Below are positions 1-10,920 of a DNA stretch of 64,000 bases, piece after piece. A program made the position numbers and the translations under genes. This DNA is from Erinaceus europaeus (taxonomy: Eukaryota > Chordata > Mammalia > Eulipotyphla > Erinaceidae). Where the stretch lies: assembly GCF_950295315.1 (NCBI RefSeq), contig NW_026647650.1, forward strand, positions 1 through 64,000. Direction: 5' to 3'. The first letter of the stretch is position 1. Every line of letters begins with the position of its first letter. The notes beneath the pieces were generated by a model, which saw nothing but the letters and a program-made list of their open reading frames with translations, was not told where the DNA came from and ran no database searches.

Positions 1-85
1 CAGGGGAGACAAGACACGCGTGGAATGTCGCTGTGGTCCTGCCTTGGGTGTTCCTGGGACGTGACCCCCTGTGTGGCCTTGACAG

Positions 86-284
86 TCCTGGTGGAACCGA
101 ATGTCCAACCGGTTCCGGAAGCTCAAGCTGATGCAGACGCTGCCCCGTGGGCTGTCAGGCAACCAGCCGCTGCCCTTCTGTGAGGAGCCTGAGCCGGCGC
201 TGGATTCCACAATGAGGGCACCCCCCCAGGACAAGATGGGCCGCTCGGGGCTCCCTGATGCGGCTCCCACAACCAAGGACAATG
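86..284 (+). CDS. ANKS6: ANKS6 exon (probably human exon 7 equivalent), linker after ankyrin repeats
   Basis: Seen: after an acceptor ending ttgacag at 85, an open frame starts [15 protein letters not shown] and runs to ...APTTKDN, ending one base into a codon before the donor GTGAGG at 285. Length 199 nt. There is an in-frame stop just upstream of the acceptor (80-82), so the exon cannot extend further left in this frame. Known: ANKS6 is an ankyrin-repeat and SAM-domain protein of the ciliary inversin compartment, acting with NEK8, INVS and NPHP3. Loss causes nephronophthisis-type kidney disease. The [14 protein letters not shown] stretch is one I recognise from ANKS6 just after the ankyrin region. 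Inferred: the exact 5' border and the human exon number. The frame stays open past the donor to 484, but that is intronic read-through. Confidence 0.85.
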
Positions 285-1021
285 GTGAGGAAAAAAGTTT
301 CACTTGTAGTGGAGTCTCCGGGATAGGCAGACAGACCAACATCCCTTCTCTGCCTCCTGCTGAAGTCAGAGGGAGGATCTTGGAAGGCGACATGAGAAGA
401 GCCTTGGCCTGGGGCGCTGCTGCTTTTCACGGTAGAAAAAGAAAGACACGGGGGCCTGGCAGTGGCACTCTGCCGTATTACTAAGCGCACGTAGTACTAA
501 GCGCGAGGATCCAGGCAAGGATTCAGGTTCAAGCCCCCCCCCCCCGCTCCCCACCTGCAGGGGAAATCCTCTCCATCTCCCTCTCCCCTCTCAGCTTCTC
601 TCTGTCCTATGGGGAGAAGTGAATTCTAGAGGCTTAGGGCATCTTGGGTGACTTTGCCCAAGCACCAGAGGAGCTCCCCGCACTGATTGGTTGAGGTCTC
701 TTCTCAAGGTCCAGCTCCCCACCCGCAGGCTGGCTCCTCTGTTTGAGACAGACTTATCGACTGGGCGCACCACTTTCAGACCCAGCAGGGCCGTGGCTTC
801 TGGAGAAGCTGAAAACACGCTCTGAGCTGCTTTTTAAATGCTTCCCTGCTGTTCAGATATTGAATGCCAATTATTATTTAATATTTCATCGCTCAGGAGA
901 GTTGATTTTTCCAGGATGAAGGCCAACCCAATCATTCTCCCTCTGGCCATGGACACACACATGGGAGGCAGGGCGGGGGAGGGGGGTCCATCATTTCAGG
1001 AAACTTCCATTTGTCTCTCAG
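285..1021. other. Intron between first two ANKS6 exons seen here
   Basis: Contains one degenerate SINE (451-611), an AT-rich patch around 840-900 (attgaatgccaattattat...), and otherwise plain sequence. No second gene. Confidence 0.7.
451..611 (+). repeat. Degenerate SINE-A/B copy
   Basis: The head gggcctggcagtggcac, the body ttcaagccccc...gctccccacctgcagggg and the ending ctctctgtcctat match the window's common tRNA-derived SINE. The middle is diverged, with a C-run at 534-545. Confidence 0.7.
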
Positions 1022-1071
1022 GTCCTGGGAGCAAAAGAGGAGAAAGGGAAGATGTGTTCTTGACAACTATG
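1022..1071 (+). CDS. ANKS6: ANKS6 micro-exon (probably exon 8)
   Basis: Seen: 50 nt between the acceptor tttgtctctcag (ends 1021) and the donor GTGAGT (1072). With the single base carried over from the previous exon it encodes 17 residues, GPGSKRGEREDVFLTTM, and ends in phase 0. The polypyrimidine tract is short but the donor is a perfect consensus match. It matches the linker of ANKS6 as I remember it. It is low-complexity and charged, with no domain of its own. Skipping this exon would shift the frame, because 50 is not a multiple of three. Confidence 0.85.
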
Positions 1072-1547
1072 GTGAGTGCGGGGTGGGGGCATCTCTAAAA
1101 GCCCTCAGATCTCTGCCAATCGTTAGCTGATTGATTTGCAAGGAGGGCTTTGGGCTTTGCGCCTTGTCTTCCTGGAGGTCGCGGGTGGGGTTGCTGCTGA
1201 ACCAGATAACAATGAGTACAGCACTGGCACCGAGGAACCGAGGAATCGGAACAGAGGCCGGACCTAAGTCACAGGCTGGCCAGATGGAAGCCCTGGCTGG
1301 TCACATTCTTGGGGGGGGGAGGGCGTCCAAACTGAGGGTGGGACACGGGAGGGGTAAGGACATGATGGGCAACATTGGACTCACCATTTTGGTTCTGGAA
1401 AGCCAAGGGCAGGAGAAGTAAGAAACGAGAGTGTGTGTCCAGCAAAAGAGAGAGAGTCCCCATTGCTTCTTTAAACTAGAGGTATATAGGGCTGGGGTTG
1501 GCTGTAGGTGAATGTTCCCCAGGACCTGTGGCATAAATAAGACAGCT
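1072..1547. other. Intronic unique sequence
   Basis: Start of the 12-kb intron. I see no gene or identifiable repeat apart from a G-run at 1312-1319. Confidence 0.5.
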
Positions 1548-1761
1548 TAGGGGCCAGGCAGTGGAGCGCCTGGTTGAGCGCACATGTGACAATGCATAAG
1601 GACCCGGGTTTGAGACCCCTGTCCCCACTTGTGGAGGGAAAGCCTGGCGAGTGGTGAGGCAGGGCTGCAGTGTCTGTCTGTCTCTCTCCCTTTCTATCAC
1701 CCCTTTCTCTCTTGATCTCTGGCTGACTCTATCCAATAAATAAAGATAAAATATTTAAAAA
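1548..1761 (+). repeat. SINE-B with target-site duplication
   Basis: Full head ggggccaggcagtgg, body, and tail ccaataaataaagata. Flanked by a direct repeat aataagacagct at 1536-1547 and 1762-1773, the duplication expected of L1-driven insertion. Confidence 0.9.
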
Positions 1762-2178
1762 AATAAGACAGCTCATTTCTCTCTCAAGTTAAGTTTAGAA
1801 CAGGTCTGATGTTGCATGGAGTTAAGAGGCCTGGGTTCCTTCTAGCAGTCTCCTCAGCAGAGCATCTAGTCCCAAGATCATGTTTATTTTTGGGTCCACA
1901 GTAACTGCGTGAGCTCCAGCTGTTTTTGCCTCATTCCAGCTGGAAGGAAGGAAGCAGGCATGGCAAAGAAGTCTCCACAGATGTGTGTCGTGTCCGATGT
2001 CTTTAAAGAAGCTCCTGCAAATTGATCTGTCACTCCCGCTTACGGGAGACGGGGCTAGACTTTGGCCACACGTTCTCACCACACTGCTCAGGAGGCAGGA
2101 AAAAGGAAGTCTCTGGTCCAGCTAGTCCATGTGTCCTACATATCAGGGAACTGGAAGATGAGTATGGAGAAGGAGGGA

Positions 2179-2385
2179 GGGGCCAGGAGGTGGTGCATCT
2201 GGTTAAGTGCTCACATTACAGTGCTCGAGGACCCGGGTTCAAGTCCCTGGTCCCCACCTGCAGGAGGCAAGCTTCACGAGTGGTGAAGCAGGCCTGCGGG
2301 TGTCTCTCTATCTCCCCCACCCCTCTCGGTTTTTTTTTTTCTCTCTCTATCCAATACTAAATCAATCAAAATTGAAAAGAGAGAG
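2179..2385 (+). repeat. SINE-B copy
   Basis: ggggccaggaggtggtgcatctggttaagt-type head, B-box-like gggttcaagtccc, T-rich stretch at 2331-2340 and an A-rich end. Similar to the copy at 1548. Confidence 0.85.
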
Positions 2386-2445
2386 AGTGAGTGAGTGCGG
2401 GGAGAGGAGCAGTCTCTGTCCAGGGAATGCTGGCCATCATGGCTG

Positions 2446-2577
2446 TGGTATTTACTCATTTATTTTAGCAGAGGGCTGCTGAGCTCTGGCTTATGGCAGT
2501 GCAAGAGATTGAACCCAGGACTTGAGCGTCTCAGTCGCGAAAGCCTTTTGCATAACCACCATATCATCTCCCTAGCA
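2446..2577 (-). repeat. SINE-C copy
   Basis: Reads on + as ...gagctctggcttatggc...attgaacccagg...gcataaccaccatatcatctcc, the reverse of the SINE-C head with its B-box-like element. Confidence 0.75.
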
Positions 2578-2596
2578 CATGGTTGTGCTTTTATTT

Positions 2597-2871
2597 TTTA
2601 ATATTTGTTTATTTTCCCTTTTGTTGCCCTTTTTTATTGTTGTAGTAGTAGTTGTTATTGATGTTGTCATTGTTAGATAGGACAGAGAGAAATGGAGAGA
2701 GGAGGGGAAGACAGAGAGGGGGAGAGAAAGATAGACACCTGCAGACCTGCTTCACTGCCTGTGAAGCGACTCCCCTGCAGGTGGGGAGCCGAGGGCTCGA
2801 ACCGGGATCCTTACTCCAGTCTTTGCGCTTTGTGCCAGTGTGTTCAACCCGCTGTGCTACCGCCTGACTCC
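2597..2871 (-). repeat. SINE-A with target-site duplication
   Basis: Reverse-oriented full copy: T-rich start, gttgttattgatgttgtc, gataggacagagag, gcttcactgcctgtgaag, and head end cgcctgactccc. Direct repeat ggttgtgctttt at 2581 and 2872. Confidence 0.9.
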
Positions 2872-3231
2872 CGGTTGTGCTTTTTAAATGCAATCCTCCC
2901 CAGGAAGTTGTTAGCATAACACCTGGACCAGAATGAGCTCTCAGCTGTCTGCTGTGCAGCCTCAGATGTGCTGCCTTACCCCTCTGGGCTTCACATTCCT
3001 CTCGCTAATGGAGAGCCTCCTGCTTGGGGTTGGGCCCAAGTAACTTTAGTTCACAGACTGTAATCTTAACACTGGCCAGGAGAGGGCAGTGTTGGGAAGG
3101 AGATGGCAACCGAGGCCCAAAGATAACTTGGGCTGTCTAGGTACCAGGGAGCCTGGGAGTCACCAGGCATCCAGACTGGGTTCTGCCCTGCCTGCCCCCT
3201 CCGTGCAGTTGGTGCCAGTTGGTGTCTTTTT

Positions 3232-3475
3232 AAAAATATTTATTTACCCTTTTGTTGACATTGTTGTGGTTATTGGTGGATAGGACAGAGAAAAATGGAG
3301 AGAGGAGGGGAAGACAGAGAGGGGGAGAGAAAGACGGACACTCGCAGACCTGCATCACTGCCTGTGAAGTGACTCTCCTGCAGGTGGGGAGCTGGGGCTC
3401 GAACCGGGATCCTTACGCCGGTCCTTGCGCTTTGGGTCACGTGCGCTTAACCTGCTGCACCACCGCCCGACTCCC
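3232..3475 (-). repeat. SINE-A with target-site duplication
   Basis: Reverse copy ending caccgcccgactcccc. The duplication ccagttggtgtctttt occurs on both sides (about 3216 and 3476). Confidence 0.9.
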
Positions 3476-3861
3476 CAGTTGGTGTCTTTTACACACCTTC
3501 GGCGGGAGCCCGAGCTGCCCAATGTCTGGTCATGCGATTCAGTAGCAGCCTATCTTCGGAGCTGTAGCAAAGTGTAAAGAAAAATACAAGCGCTCTTGAT
3601 CATGCTGTGGAACGTATCAGACCCATCTTCTCTGGGAAGGTTTTCCTTTCCCAGCCTTCTTTGAGTATCTCTGAGTATGAGGCTCAGATGATGCACTCGC
3701 TTCACTCAGCCCTTACCGAGTACCAGCACTTTTCCCGTAATTGCCCTGCTGACCTCAGCAGTCGTGGGAGACAGGGACCGGCCCATTCCCCACAGTGTAC
3801 CCAATCTGTCATAGCCATCTGCTCCATATCCTTTTACTATGATCTTTAAAAACTTTTAAAG

Positions 3862-4140
3862 AGGGTGTCGGGCGGCAGCGCAGCGAGTTAAGCACACATG
3901 GTGCGAAGTGCAAGGACCGGCATAAGGATCCCAGTTCCAGCCCCCGGCTCCCCACCTGCAGGGGAGTCACTTCACCGGCGGTGAAGCAGGTCTGCAGGTG
4001 TCTATCTTTCTTTCCCCATCTCTGTCTTCTCCTCCTCTCTCCATTTCTCTCTGTCCTATCCAACAACGACGACATCAATAACAACAACAATAATAAGTAC
4101 AACAATAAAACAGCAAGGGCAACAAAAGGAAATAAATTTT
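3862..4140 (+). repeat. SINE-A full copy
   Basis: Forward copy with head gtcgggcggcagcgcagcg, body and (caa)n/ataaa tail. Immediately followed by a reverse SINE-A, giving an inverted pair about 20 bases apart. Confidence 0.9.
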
Positions 4141-4159
4141 AAAAATTAAAAAGAATTTT

Positions 4160-4437
4160 TCCTTTTTTTAATATTTATTTATTTATTCCCCTTTGTTGCC
4201 CTGTTTTATTGTTGTAGTTATTATTGATGTCATTGTTGTTGGATAGGACAGAGAGAAAAGGAGAGAGGAGGGGAAGACAGAGAGGGGGAGAGAAAGACAG
4301 ACACCTGCAGACCTGCTTCACCGCCGGTGAAGTGACTCCCCTGCAAGTGGGGAGCCGGGGGCTCGAGCCGGGATCCTTACGGTGGTCCTTGTGCTTTGCA
4401 CCACCTGTGCTTAATCCACTGTACCACCCCCACTCCC
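4160..4437 (-). repeat. SINE-A with target-site duplication
   Basis: Reverse copy flanked by ttaaaaagaatttttt at about 4146 and 4438. It inserted just beyond the tail of the forward copy at 3862-4140. Confidence 0.9.
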
Positions 4438-4454
4438 TTAAAAAGAATTTTTTA

Positions 4455-4665
4455 AAGAATATGTATTTATTTTTGAATAGTGACAGAAATTGAGAGTGGA
4501 GGGGGAAGTTAAGAGGGAGAAGGACAGGGAGACACCTGCAGCCCTGCTTCACCCCCATGTGAAGCTTCCCCCCTGCAGGTGAGGAGCCGGGGGCTTGATC
4601 CCAGATCCTTGCACACCGTAATGTGTGCCCTCTAGCAGGCGTGCCACCACCCGGCCCCTCTTCTT
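4455..4665 (-). repeat. SINE-B copy
   Basis: Reverse copy: tatttatttttgaatag...gacagaaattgagag...cctgcaggtgaggagccggggg...gccaccacccggccc. Confidence 0.8.
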
Positions 4666-4805
4666 ATTTTATTTTGAGTTTTTGGATGATGTCCACAGCT
4701 TTTCCTAGTTGATTGGGGAGAGCGCCGCACAGCGGCGGCTACGCTATATCCACACCTGCAGAAAGCACCATTTTCTTTTATTTTTAATAGAGACAGAAGT
4801 CAAAG

Positions 4806-5205
4806 GGGCCAGTTGGTGGCACTCCCAGTTAGGCGCACATTTAACCACGTGCAAGGACTCAGGTTAGAGCTTCTGCTCTCCACGTGCAGAATGGACGCTT
4901 CGTGAGCGGTGAAGCAGGTTTGTAGGTGTCTCTCCATCTCCCCCGCCCCATCAACTTCTCTCTGTCCTAGCTAATAAAAAGAAACAGAAAAGGAGCAGGG
5001 CGGTGGTGCACCTGACTGAGCGCACAGATTACAATTTGCGAAGACTGGGGTTTGAGACACCAGTCTCCACCTGCAGGGAGAAGATTTTGCTAGTGATGAA
5101 ACAGGGCTGCAAGCGTCTCTCTCCCTCTCTATCACCTCCTTCCATCTCAATTTCTCACTGTCTCTAGCCAATAAATAAATAAAGATAAAAAATAAATGGA
5201 AAAAG
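4806..5205 (+). repeat. Two tandem SINE-B copies
   Basis: Copies at about 4806-4980 and 4988-5205, both forward. The second ends in ccaataaataaataaagata. Separated by a short A-rich linker. Confidence 0.85.
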
Positions 5206-5284
5206 AATGACCGTATGTAGCAGTGTATTCATAATGCAGGCACTGAGCCCACCCCGCTAGCAATAATAAAACAAGATACTGAAG

Positions 5285-5450
5285 TTGTAAAGGGCCAGGG
5301 AGAGAGAGGGAGAGGGAGAGGGAGAGAGAGAGAGAGAAACACCTGTAACACTGCTTCACCACTCGTGAAGCTTCCCTCCTGCAGATAGGGACTGGGCTTG
5401 AACCATGGTGATATGTACGCTCTACCAGATACGCCACCATCTACCCCCCG
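5285..5450 (-). repeat. SINE-B copy with GA-rich expansion
   Basis: Reverse copy. The (gggaga)n/(ga)n stretch at 5302-5337 is an expanded part of its body. Confidence 0.75.
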
Positions 5451-5517
5451 CCGCCTTATTTTATCTTATTTTGCCACTGGGGTTGCCACTGGGGCTCGAT
5501 GTCACAGTTCCAGGAGG

Positions 5518-5697
5518 TTGCTTTTTTTTTTTTTTTCTTTCCTCTAGAAAAGGAATGAGAGATAGACAGAGAGCATCTCTTCTCCACTGCTGGTGAAACT
5601 TCCCCACTGTAAGTGCCCCCATGTGATGGCCCAGGACTTGAACCCAGGTCTTTGTGTATAGTAACGTGCATTCTACAGGGTAGCATGCCAGCCCTCT
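5518..5697 (-). repeat. Diverged SINE copy
   Basis: T-run, then aaggaatgagagatagacag...cactgctggtgaaactt...ggacttgaacccagg...gtagcatgccagccc. A diverged reverse SINE-B-like element. Confidence 0.65.
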
Positions 5698-5911
5698 TCT
5701 CCATGTTCTTTTTTTTTATTTCTTTATTGGGGAATTAATGCTTTAAATTTGACAGTAAATACAGTAATTTGTACATGCATAACATTTCTCAGTTTTCCAT
5801 ATAACAATACAACCCCCACCTCTGTCATCCTTCTTGGATCTGTATTCTCCCCCCACATACACACACCAGAGTCTTTTACTTTGGTGCAATACGCCAATTC
5901 CATTTCAGGTT

Positions 5912-6273
5912 CTACTTGTGTTTTCTCTTCTGGTCTTGTTTTTCAGCTTCTGTAGAGAGTGAGATCATCCCATATTCATCCTTCTGTTTCTGACTTATTT
6001 CACTTAACATGAATTTTTCAAGGTCCATCCAAGATTGGCTGAAAATGGTGAAGTCACCATTTTTAATAGTTGAGAAGTATTCCATTGTTATATAGACCAC
6101 AACTTGCTCAGCCACTCATCTGTTGTTGGACACCTGGGTTGCTTCCAGGTTTTGGCTGTTACAAATTGTGCTGCCAAGAACATATGTGTACACAGATCTT
6201 TTTGGATGGGTGTGTTGGGTTCCTTGGGATCTATGCCCAGGAGAGGAATTGCAGGATCATAGGGTAGGTCCAT
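5912..6273 (-). pseudogene. L1 ORF2 C-terminal fragment
   Basis: Two overlapping open pieces. 6088-6273 has MDLPYDPAIPLLGIDPKEP and the NxP KCPT-like RCPTTDEW. 5912-6115 has YITMEYFSTIKN and DLEKFMLSEISQKQKDEYG. These are the usual last residues of mammalian L1 ORF2, frameshifted relative to each other. Confidence 0.85.
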
Positions 6274-6320
6274 TTCTAGCCTTCTGAGAGTTCTCCAGAC
6301 TGTTCTCCACAGAGGGTGGA

Positions 6321-7286
6321 TCAGTTTACATTCCCACCATCAGTGCAGGAGGGTTCCTTTGACCCCACAACCTCTCCAGCATTTGTGGCTGTTAACTTAG
6401 TGTTTGCATAGAGGAATGCCACTAACTTTTGAATGTTAATTTTGTAGCCTGACACCTTACTGTATTGCCTGATGATTTCCAAAAGCTTCTTGCTGGATTC
6501 CTTAGGTTTTTCTATGTATACTATCATGTCACCTGCAAACAGGGAGAGTTTGACTTCTCTTCCAGCCTGTTTCCCTTGAATTCCTTGTTCCTGCCTGATT
6601 GCTATGGCAAGAACTTCCAACACTCTGTTGAATAGTAATGGTGATAGTGGGCAGCCCTGTCTTGTACCTGATGTGAGGAGAAATGCTTCCAGTTTTTCAC
6701 CATTGAGTATGATGTTGGCTATAGGTTTGCTATATATAGACTCCACTATCTTGAGGAATTTTCCATCTAGTCCCACTTTTTGTAGTGTTTTGATCATAAA
6801 GGGTTGTTGTTGTATTTTGTCAAAGGCTTTCTCTGCATCTATTGATAAGACCATGTGGTTTTTGGTCTTGCTTTTGTGGTGGATCACACTGATTGATTTA
6901 TGTATATTAAACCAACCTTGCATGTCTGGGATAAACCCCACTTGGTCATGATGAACAATCTTTTTGATATACTGCTGTATCCGGTTGGCTAGAATTTTGT
7001 TCAATATTTTTGCATCTATGTTCATCAGAGATATTGGTCTGTAGTTTTCTTTTTTGGTTGTGTCCCTGTCTGCTTTTGGTGTCAGGGTGATGTTGGCTTC
7101 ATAGAAGCTGGGAGGGAGTATTCCAGTGTCTTCAATCTTCTGGAAGACTTTTAAAAGTAGAGGTATTAGTTCTTCTTTGAAGGTTTTGTAGAATTCATTT
7201 GTAAAGCCATCTGGCCCAGGACTTTTATTCTTGGGAAGGTTTTTGATAACTGTGTCAATTTCATTAGTTGTGATGGGCCTGTTCAT
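6321..7286 (-). pseudogene. L1 ORF2 reverse transcriptase domain with altered catalytic motif
   Basis: 321-codon open frame with the RT motifs [45 protein letters not shown] and [16 protein letters not shown]. The catalytic box that should read F-A-D-D reads FAGD here, losing one metal-binding Asp. After about residue 290 the frame jumps into sequence from much nearer the ORF2 C-terminus, marking the internal deletion. Confidence 0.9.
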
Positions 7287-7801
7287 TTTTATCTAGTTCC
7301 TCTTTACTTAATTTTGGAAGTTCGTAAGTATCTAGGAAATTGATCATTTCTTCCAGGTTCTCTACCTTGCTGGCATATAGTTGTTCCTAGAAGCCTCGCA
7401 TGATATGTTGAATTTCTGCGGTGTCTATTGTGATGTTTCTTCTTTCATTTACTATCCAATTTATTTGGGTCTTCTCCTTTTTTGTTTTGTGAGTCTGGCT
7501 AAAGGTTTGTTGATTTTGTTCACTCTTTTGAAGAACCAACATTTACTTTTGTTGATCTTTTGTATGGTTTTCTTATTTTCAATGTTATTTTTTTCTCCCC
7601 TTTAGTGATTTCTGTCCTTCTGGTAGCTTTAGGGTTCCTTTGTTCTTCTTCTAGGTCTTTAAGATGTGCAATCAGGCTGTTTATTTGTGCTTTTTCTTGT
7701 TTCCTAATGTGTGCTTGTATAGCTATGAACTTCTCTCTCAGTACTGCCTTAGCTGTGTCCCAAATATTTTGATAGCCTGTGTCTTCATTTTCATTGAACT
7801 C

Positions 7802-8167
7802 TCAAGACACTTCGACTTGTTCCTTTATTTCCTCTTTGACCAAGTAGTTGTTAAGAAGTGTACTGTTGAGCTTCCACATTTTGGGACTCTTACTAATCTT
7901 TTGTTGATTGTTAAGTGTTAGTTTAATTCCACTGTGGTCTGTGAAGATGCTTGGAATGATTTCAATGCTCTTGAATTTGCTGATGCTATCTTTGTGGCCT
8001 AACATATGGTCTATCTTTGAGAATGACCAGTGTGGACTTAAGTAAAATGTGTATTCCAGTTTCTTGGGATGAATGACTCTGAAAATGTCCAATAGTTCTA
8101 GTTTATCTATCTCCTCATTTAGCTTCCTCAGGTCTTTATTGATTTTTCTGCCTATATGACCTGTCAA
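7802..8167 (-). pseudogene. L1 ORF2 endonuclease end and linker
   Basis: Contains YTFYLSPHWSFSKIDHMLGH and FTDHSGIKLTL, the SxxxSRIDY-like and SDH-like endonuclease motifs. The consensus Ser-Asp-His is TDH in this copy. Broken at both ends relative to an intact ORF2. Confidence 0.8.
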
Positions 8168-8225
8168 GCTGAGAGAGAGGGGTGTTGAAGTCCCCTACTA
8201 TGACGGTGTTGCTGTTGATATATTT

Positions 8226-8606
8226 CTATAGCTGTTTGAGTAGATGTTTGATGTTTTTAGATGAATTCTCATTGGGTGCATAGATGTTAATAATTGTCAA
8301 GTCCTCTTGATTGACTGATCCACTGAGCATTAAGTAGTGGCCATCCCTATCTTTTTTAATTTTATTGATTTTAAAGTCTAGCGTGTCAGATATGAAAATA
8401 GCTGTTTCTGCCCTTTTTGGGGGGCCATTGGCTAGTCTGATAGTTTTCCATCCTTTTACTTTGAGTCTGTGCTTGTCTTGTTGAGTTAGGTGGGTTTCTT
8501 GTAGGCAACATATTGTTGGGTTGCATCTTCCTACTCTGTGCCTTTTAATAGGTGAATTCAGACCATTGACATTTATTGATATCAAAGAGTCAAGATATTT
8601 TAACAT
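8226..8606 (-). pseudogene. L1 ORF2 endonuclease domain, N-terminal part
   Basis: 126-codon piece with SLISINVNGLNSPIKRHRV near its start and CCLQETHL shortly after, the Asn and Glu motifs of the APE-like L1 endonuclease. The reading breaks at 8226 and resumes at 8167. Confidence 0.85.
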
Positions 8607-8667
8607 TCTAAAACTTTTAGAGTTTTCGAATGTTCTGAATTACGGCCTATTTATGGTGGTTGACTGT

Positions 8668-9199
8668 TTATAGGAGACCTTTCAGAACTTCTTTCAGGGC
8701 AGGCTTGGTGATAATTGATTCTTTCAACTGTTCCTTGTCTGAGAAGGTTTTTATGCCTCCATCTAGTCTGAGTGAGAGTCTAGCAGGATACAGTAGTCTT
8801 GGTTGAAAGCCTTTCTCATTGAGCACTAGATAGATATCTTGCCATTCTCTTCTGGCCTGTAGTGTTTGTGTGGAGAAGTCTGCAGCTAATCTTATGGGTT
8901 TTCCTCTGTAGGTGACTCTTTGTTTTTCTCTTGCAGCCTTCAGGATCCTTTCTTTATCCTTATTCCTTTCTATTTTCAATATGATATGTCTTGGTGTCTC
9001 TGTGTCTGGGTTAATTCTGTTTGGGACCCTCTGGACTTCTTGAACCTTTATGTCTTTGAAGTTGTCTAGAGAAGTCCTCAGCTATTAGGTCCTGAAGAAT
9101 GTTTCCTTCCCCTCCCTGTCTTTCTTCCTCTGGTAAGCCAATAATATGTATATTGTTTCTTTTGAAGTCGTCCCATAAGGTCTCTGTTGTTGTTTTCAT
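8668..9199 (-). pseudogene. L1 ORF1 central and C-terminal parts, frameshifted
   Basis: Two open pieces. 9011-9199 includes NIHIIGLPEEE, part of the L1 ORF1 RNA-recognition-like domain. 8668-8979 includes KDKERILKAAREKQRVTYRGKPIRL-like residues of the C-terminal domain. They are in different frames, so the protein is broken. Confidence 0.8.
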
Positions 9200-9272
9200 T
9201 ATTTCTTAATCTCTTTTTGAGATCTCTTACTTCTTTTTTAGTTGTCTCTAGTTTGTCCTTGATCTAGCTAAT

Positions 9273-9638
9273 TCAGTCTTCAGCCTCATTGATTCTATTC
9301 TCTCTCCCCTCTACTGTTTTCTGGAGTTCATCTATTTTGTTACCCTGTTCTGATACTGTTTTAGCTTGTTCAGCTAGTTGTGTTCTTAGCTCAGCTATTT
9401 CAGCTTTCAGCTCTCTAATAACCTTGACATAATTAGAGTTTTCTTCTAGGGTATCATTTGTTGTTTCTGCATTTCTGATGACAATTCTTTCAAACTCTTT
9501 ACTCACTCCTGTGATTATTTCCTTAACTAGTGTTTGGATGTTGACCGTATTATTTTGTGCTTCAACCTTTGGGGGGCTTTTAGCTGGACTCTTGTCCTGG
9601 TTCATTTCTCCAATATTTCTTCTTGTTAGTTTAACCAT
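9273..9638 (-). pseudogene. L1 ORF1 N-terminal part, coiled coil
   Basis: 121-codon open frame beginning MVKLTRRNIGEM, followed by a Leu/Glu-rich heptad region (ELKAEIAELRTQLAEQ) typical of the L1 ORF1 trimerisation coiled coil. It ends at a disruption. The ORF1 reading continues in other frames at 9011-9199 and 8668-8979. Confidence 0.85.
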
Positions 9639-10425
9639 TTTATATAGTATATTATGAGGTCCCTCTCTCAGTACTTTTCAAATTACTGATCACTCTTGCC
9701 TGGATTGACTTGTGTCTAAGTAAGGTAATTAAAGGGTTCACAGTTGTGGAAATTGATAGTTGTTTCAAAAATATTTTAATCCCTGAGTTGGAGCTCAGTG
9801 GCTTAAAAGCCTCTTTTTTGATTTTTCTTTCCTGTAGGCTATGAGAGCCTGAGGGCTTTTAAACTATAAGTAGGCTTCTTAGCTTAATCACTGACTCCTG
9901 ACCAAGAGATAAAGCAGGGAGGGGCAGAGATAATCCTGTGGTTATGCAAAGAGACTCTCATAGCCCCACCACTATGCCACTGAGGTACAGATCTTCTCCT
10001 GAGTTTCCTGGTTAGTTTTCTGTGCCCTGGTGTCAACACAGGGCTTCCCCCCTCTCCTCCAGCCTCTTAGGGCAGTAGCAATGGAGACTCTCAGTTGCAT
10101 TTGGTGAGTCTTAGGGGAGTCCTCTGCTCCCTTCAGCCGTCTTTTTGTTGGTGGAACAGACTGGATGTGGGGTCTCAACTGGTAAACTGCTGGGCTGTTA
10201 CCAGCCACTTAATCTCACCCTAGGCTCCTCTCTGTCCACGAGCCACACGTGTTTGCACTCACCGGTGATTTGGTGGGTTCTTGAAGGCGTTCTAGTCCTG
10301 TCTTGCTGTGGTCCCAGGTGGTCTCCTTTGGTATTGCTAGTTGACCCGGCAGAGGAGAGAGAGAGAAACACAGCTGCTGCTGCTGCTGCTCCATAGCCCC
10401 AGCTTTGGATTTCTCCATGTTCTTT

Positions 10426-10610
10426 ATTTTTTTTTGATATTTATTTATTTATTCCTTTTGCTGCCCTTGCTCTTCTCTTGTTGTAGTTAGTGTTGATGTT
10501 ATTGATATCGTCGTTGTCGGATAGGACAGAGAGAAATGGAGAGAGGAGGGGAAGACAGAGGGGGGAGAGAGAAAGATAGACACCTGCCGGGGGCTCGAAC
10601 TGCAATCCTT
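10426..10610 (-). repeat. SINE-A with internal deletion
   Basis: Reverse copy. The sequence jumps from gacacctgc directly to cgggggctcgaac, losing the central Pst-like block present in other copies. Abuts the right target duplication of the L1. Confidence 0.8.
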
Positions 10611-10800
10611 ACGCCAGTTTGCAGAGAAATTGAGAGGCAGGGAGACAAAGAGAGGGAAAGAGACAGAGTGACACCTGCAGACTTGCTTCAGCACTCATGA
10701 AGCTCCCCCCCCCACACACAGGTGGGGACCAGTTATCTGAACCTGGGTCCTTGCGCACTGTAACATGTGAGCTTACCCAGGTGTGGCACTGCCTGATCCC
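10611..10800 (-). repeat. SINE-B copy
   Basis: Reverse copy: gagaaattgagaggcagg...acttgcttcagcactcatgaag...ccaggtgtggcactgcctgatccc. Confidence 0.8.
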
Positions 10801-10920
10801 CTGCTCTTAAATACTTTTTAGTGACACTCTTTGCAGTGACTGTTTGACATAATGTCCATTTGAGGATCTGGCCTTGCGTCCTTGCCCAGGTCCGGCTATG
10901 GAAGTTTTTGCTGTGTTAAT

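Larger units (their letters stand above)
5713..10409 (-). mobile_element. L1 (LINE-1) retrotransposon, apparently complete at both ends but internally deleted
   Basis: Seen: a 4.7-kb element on the minus strand, flanked by the duplication ttctccatgttcttt at 5698-5712 and about 10411-10425. Its poly(A) tail reads as a T-run at 5709. Order along the minus strand: 5' UTR (about 10409-9640, starting with a GCA/CAG trinucleotide run), ORF1 pieces, ORF2 endonuclease and reverse transcriptase pieces, ORF2 C-terminus, 3' UTR. The ORF2 span is about 2.7 kb where about 3.8 kb is usual, so roughly 1.1 kb is missing around 6400. Stops and frameshifts break both ORFs. Known: L1 encodes an RNA-binding ORF1 protein and an endonuclease/RT. 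This copy is dead. Confidence 0.92.

Noticed and set aside
3862..4060. tRNA-like heads with A- and B-box motifs throughout the window
   Set aside because: They are SINE heads, diverged from any functional tRNA and always joined to SINE bodies. No genuine tRNA gene was found.
5279..5340. GA-rich tandem repeats considered as CRISPR-like arrays
   Set aside because: Simple microsatellites without spacers, in a mammalian genome.
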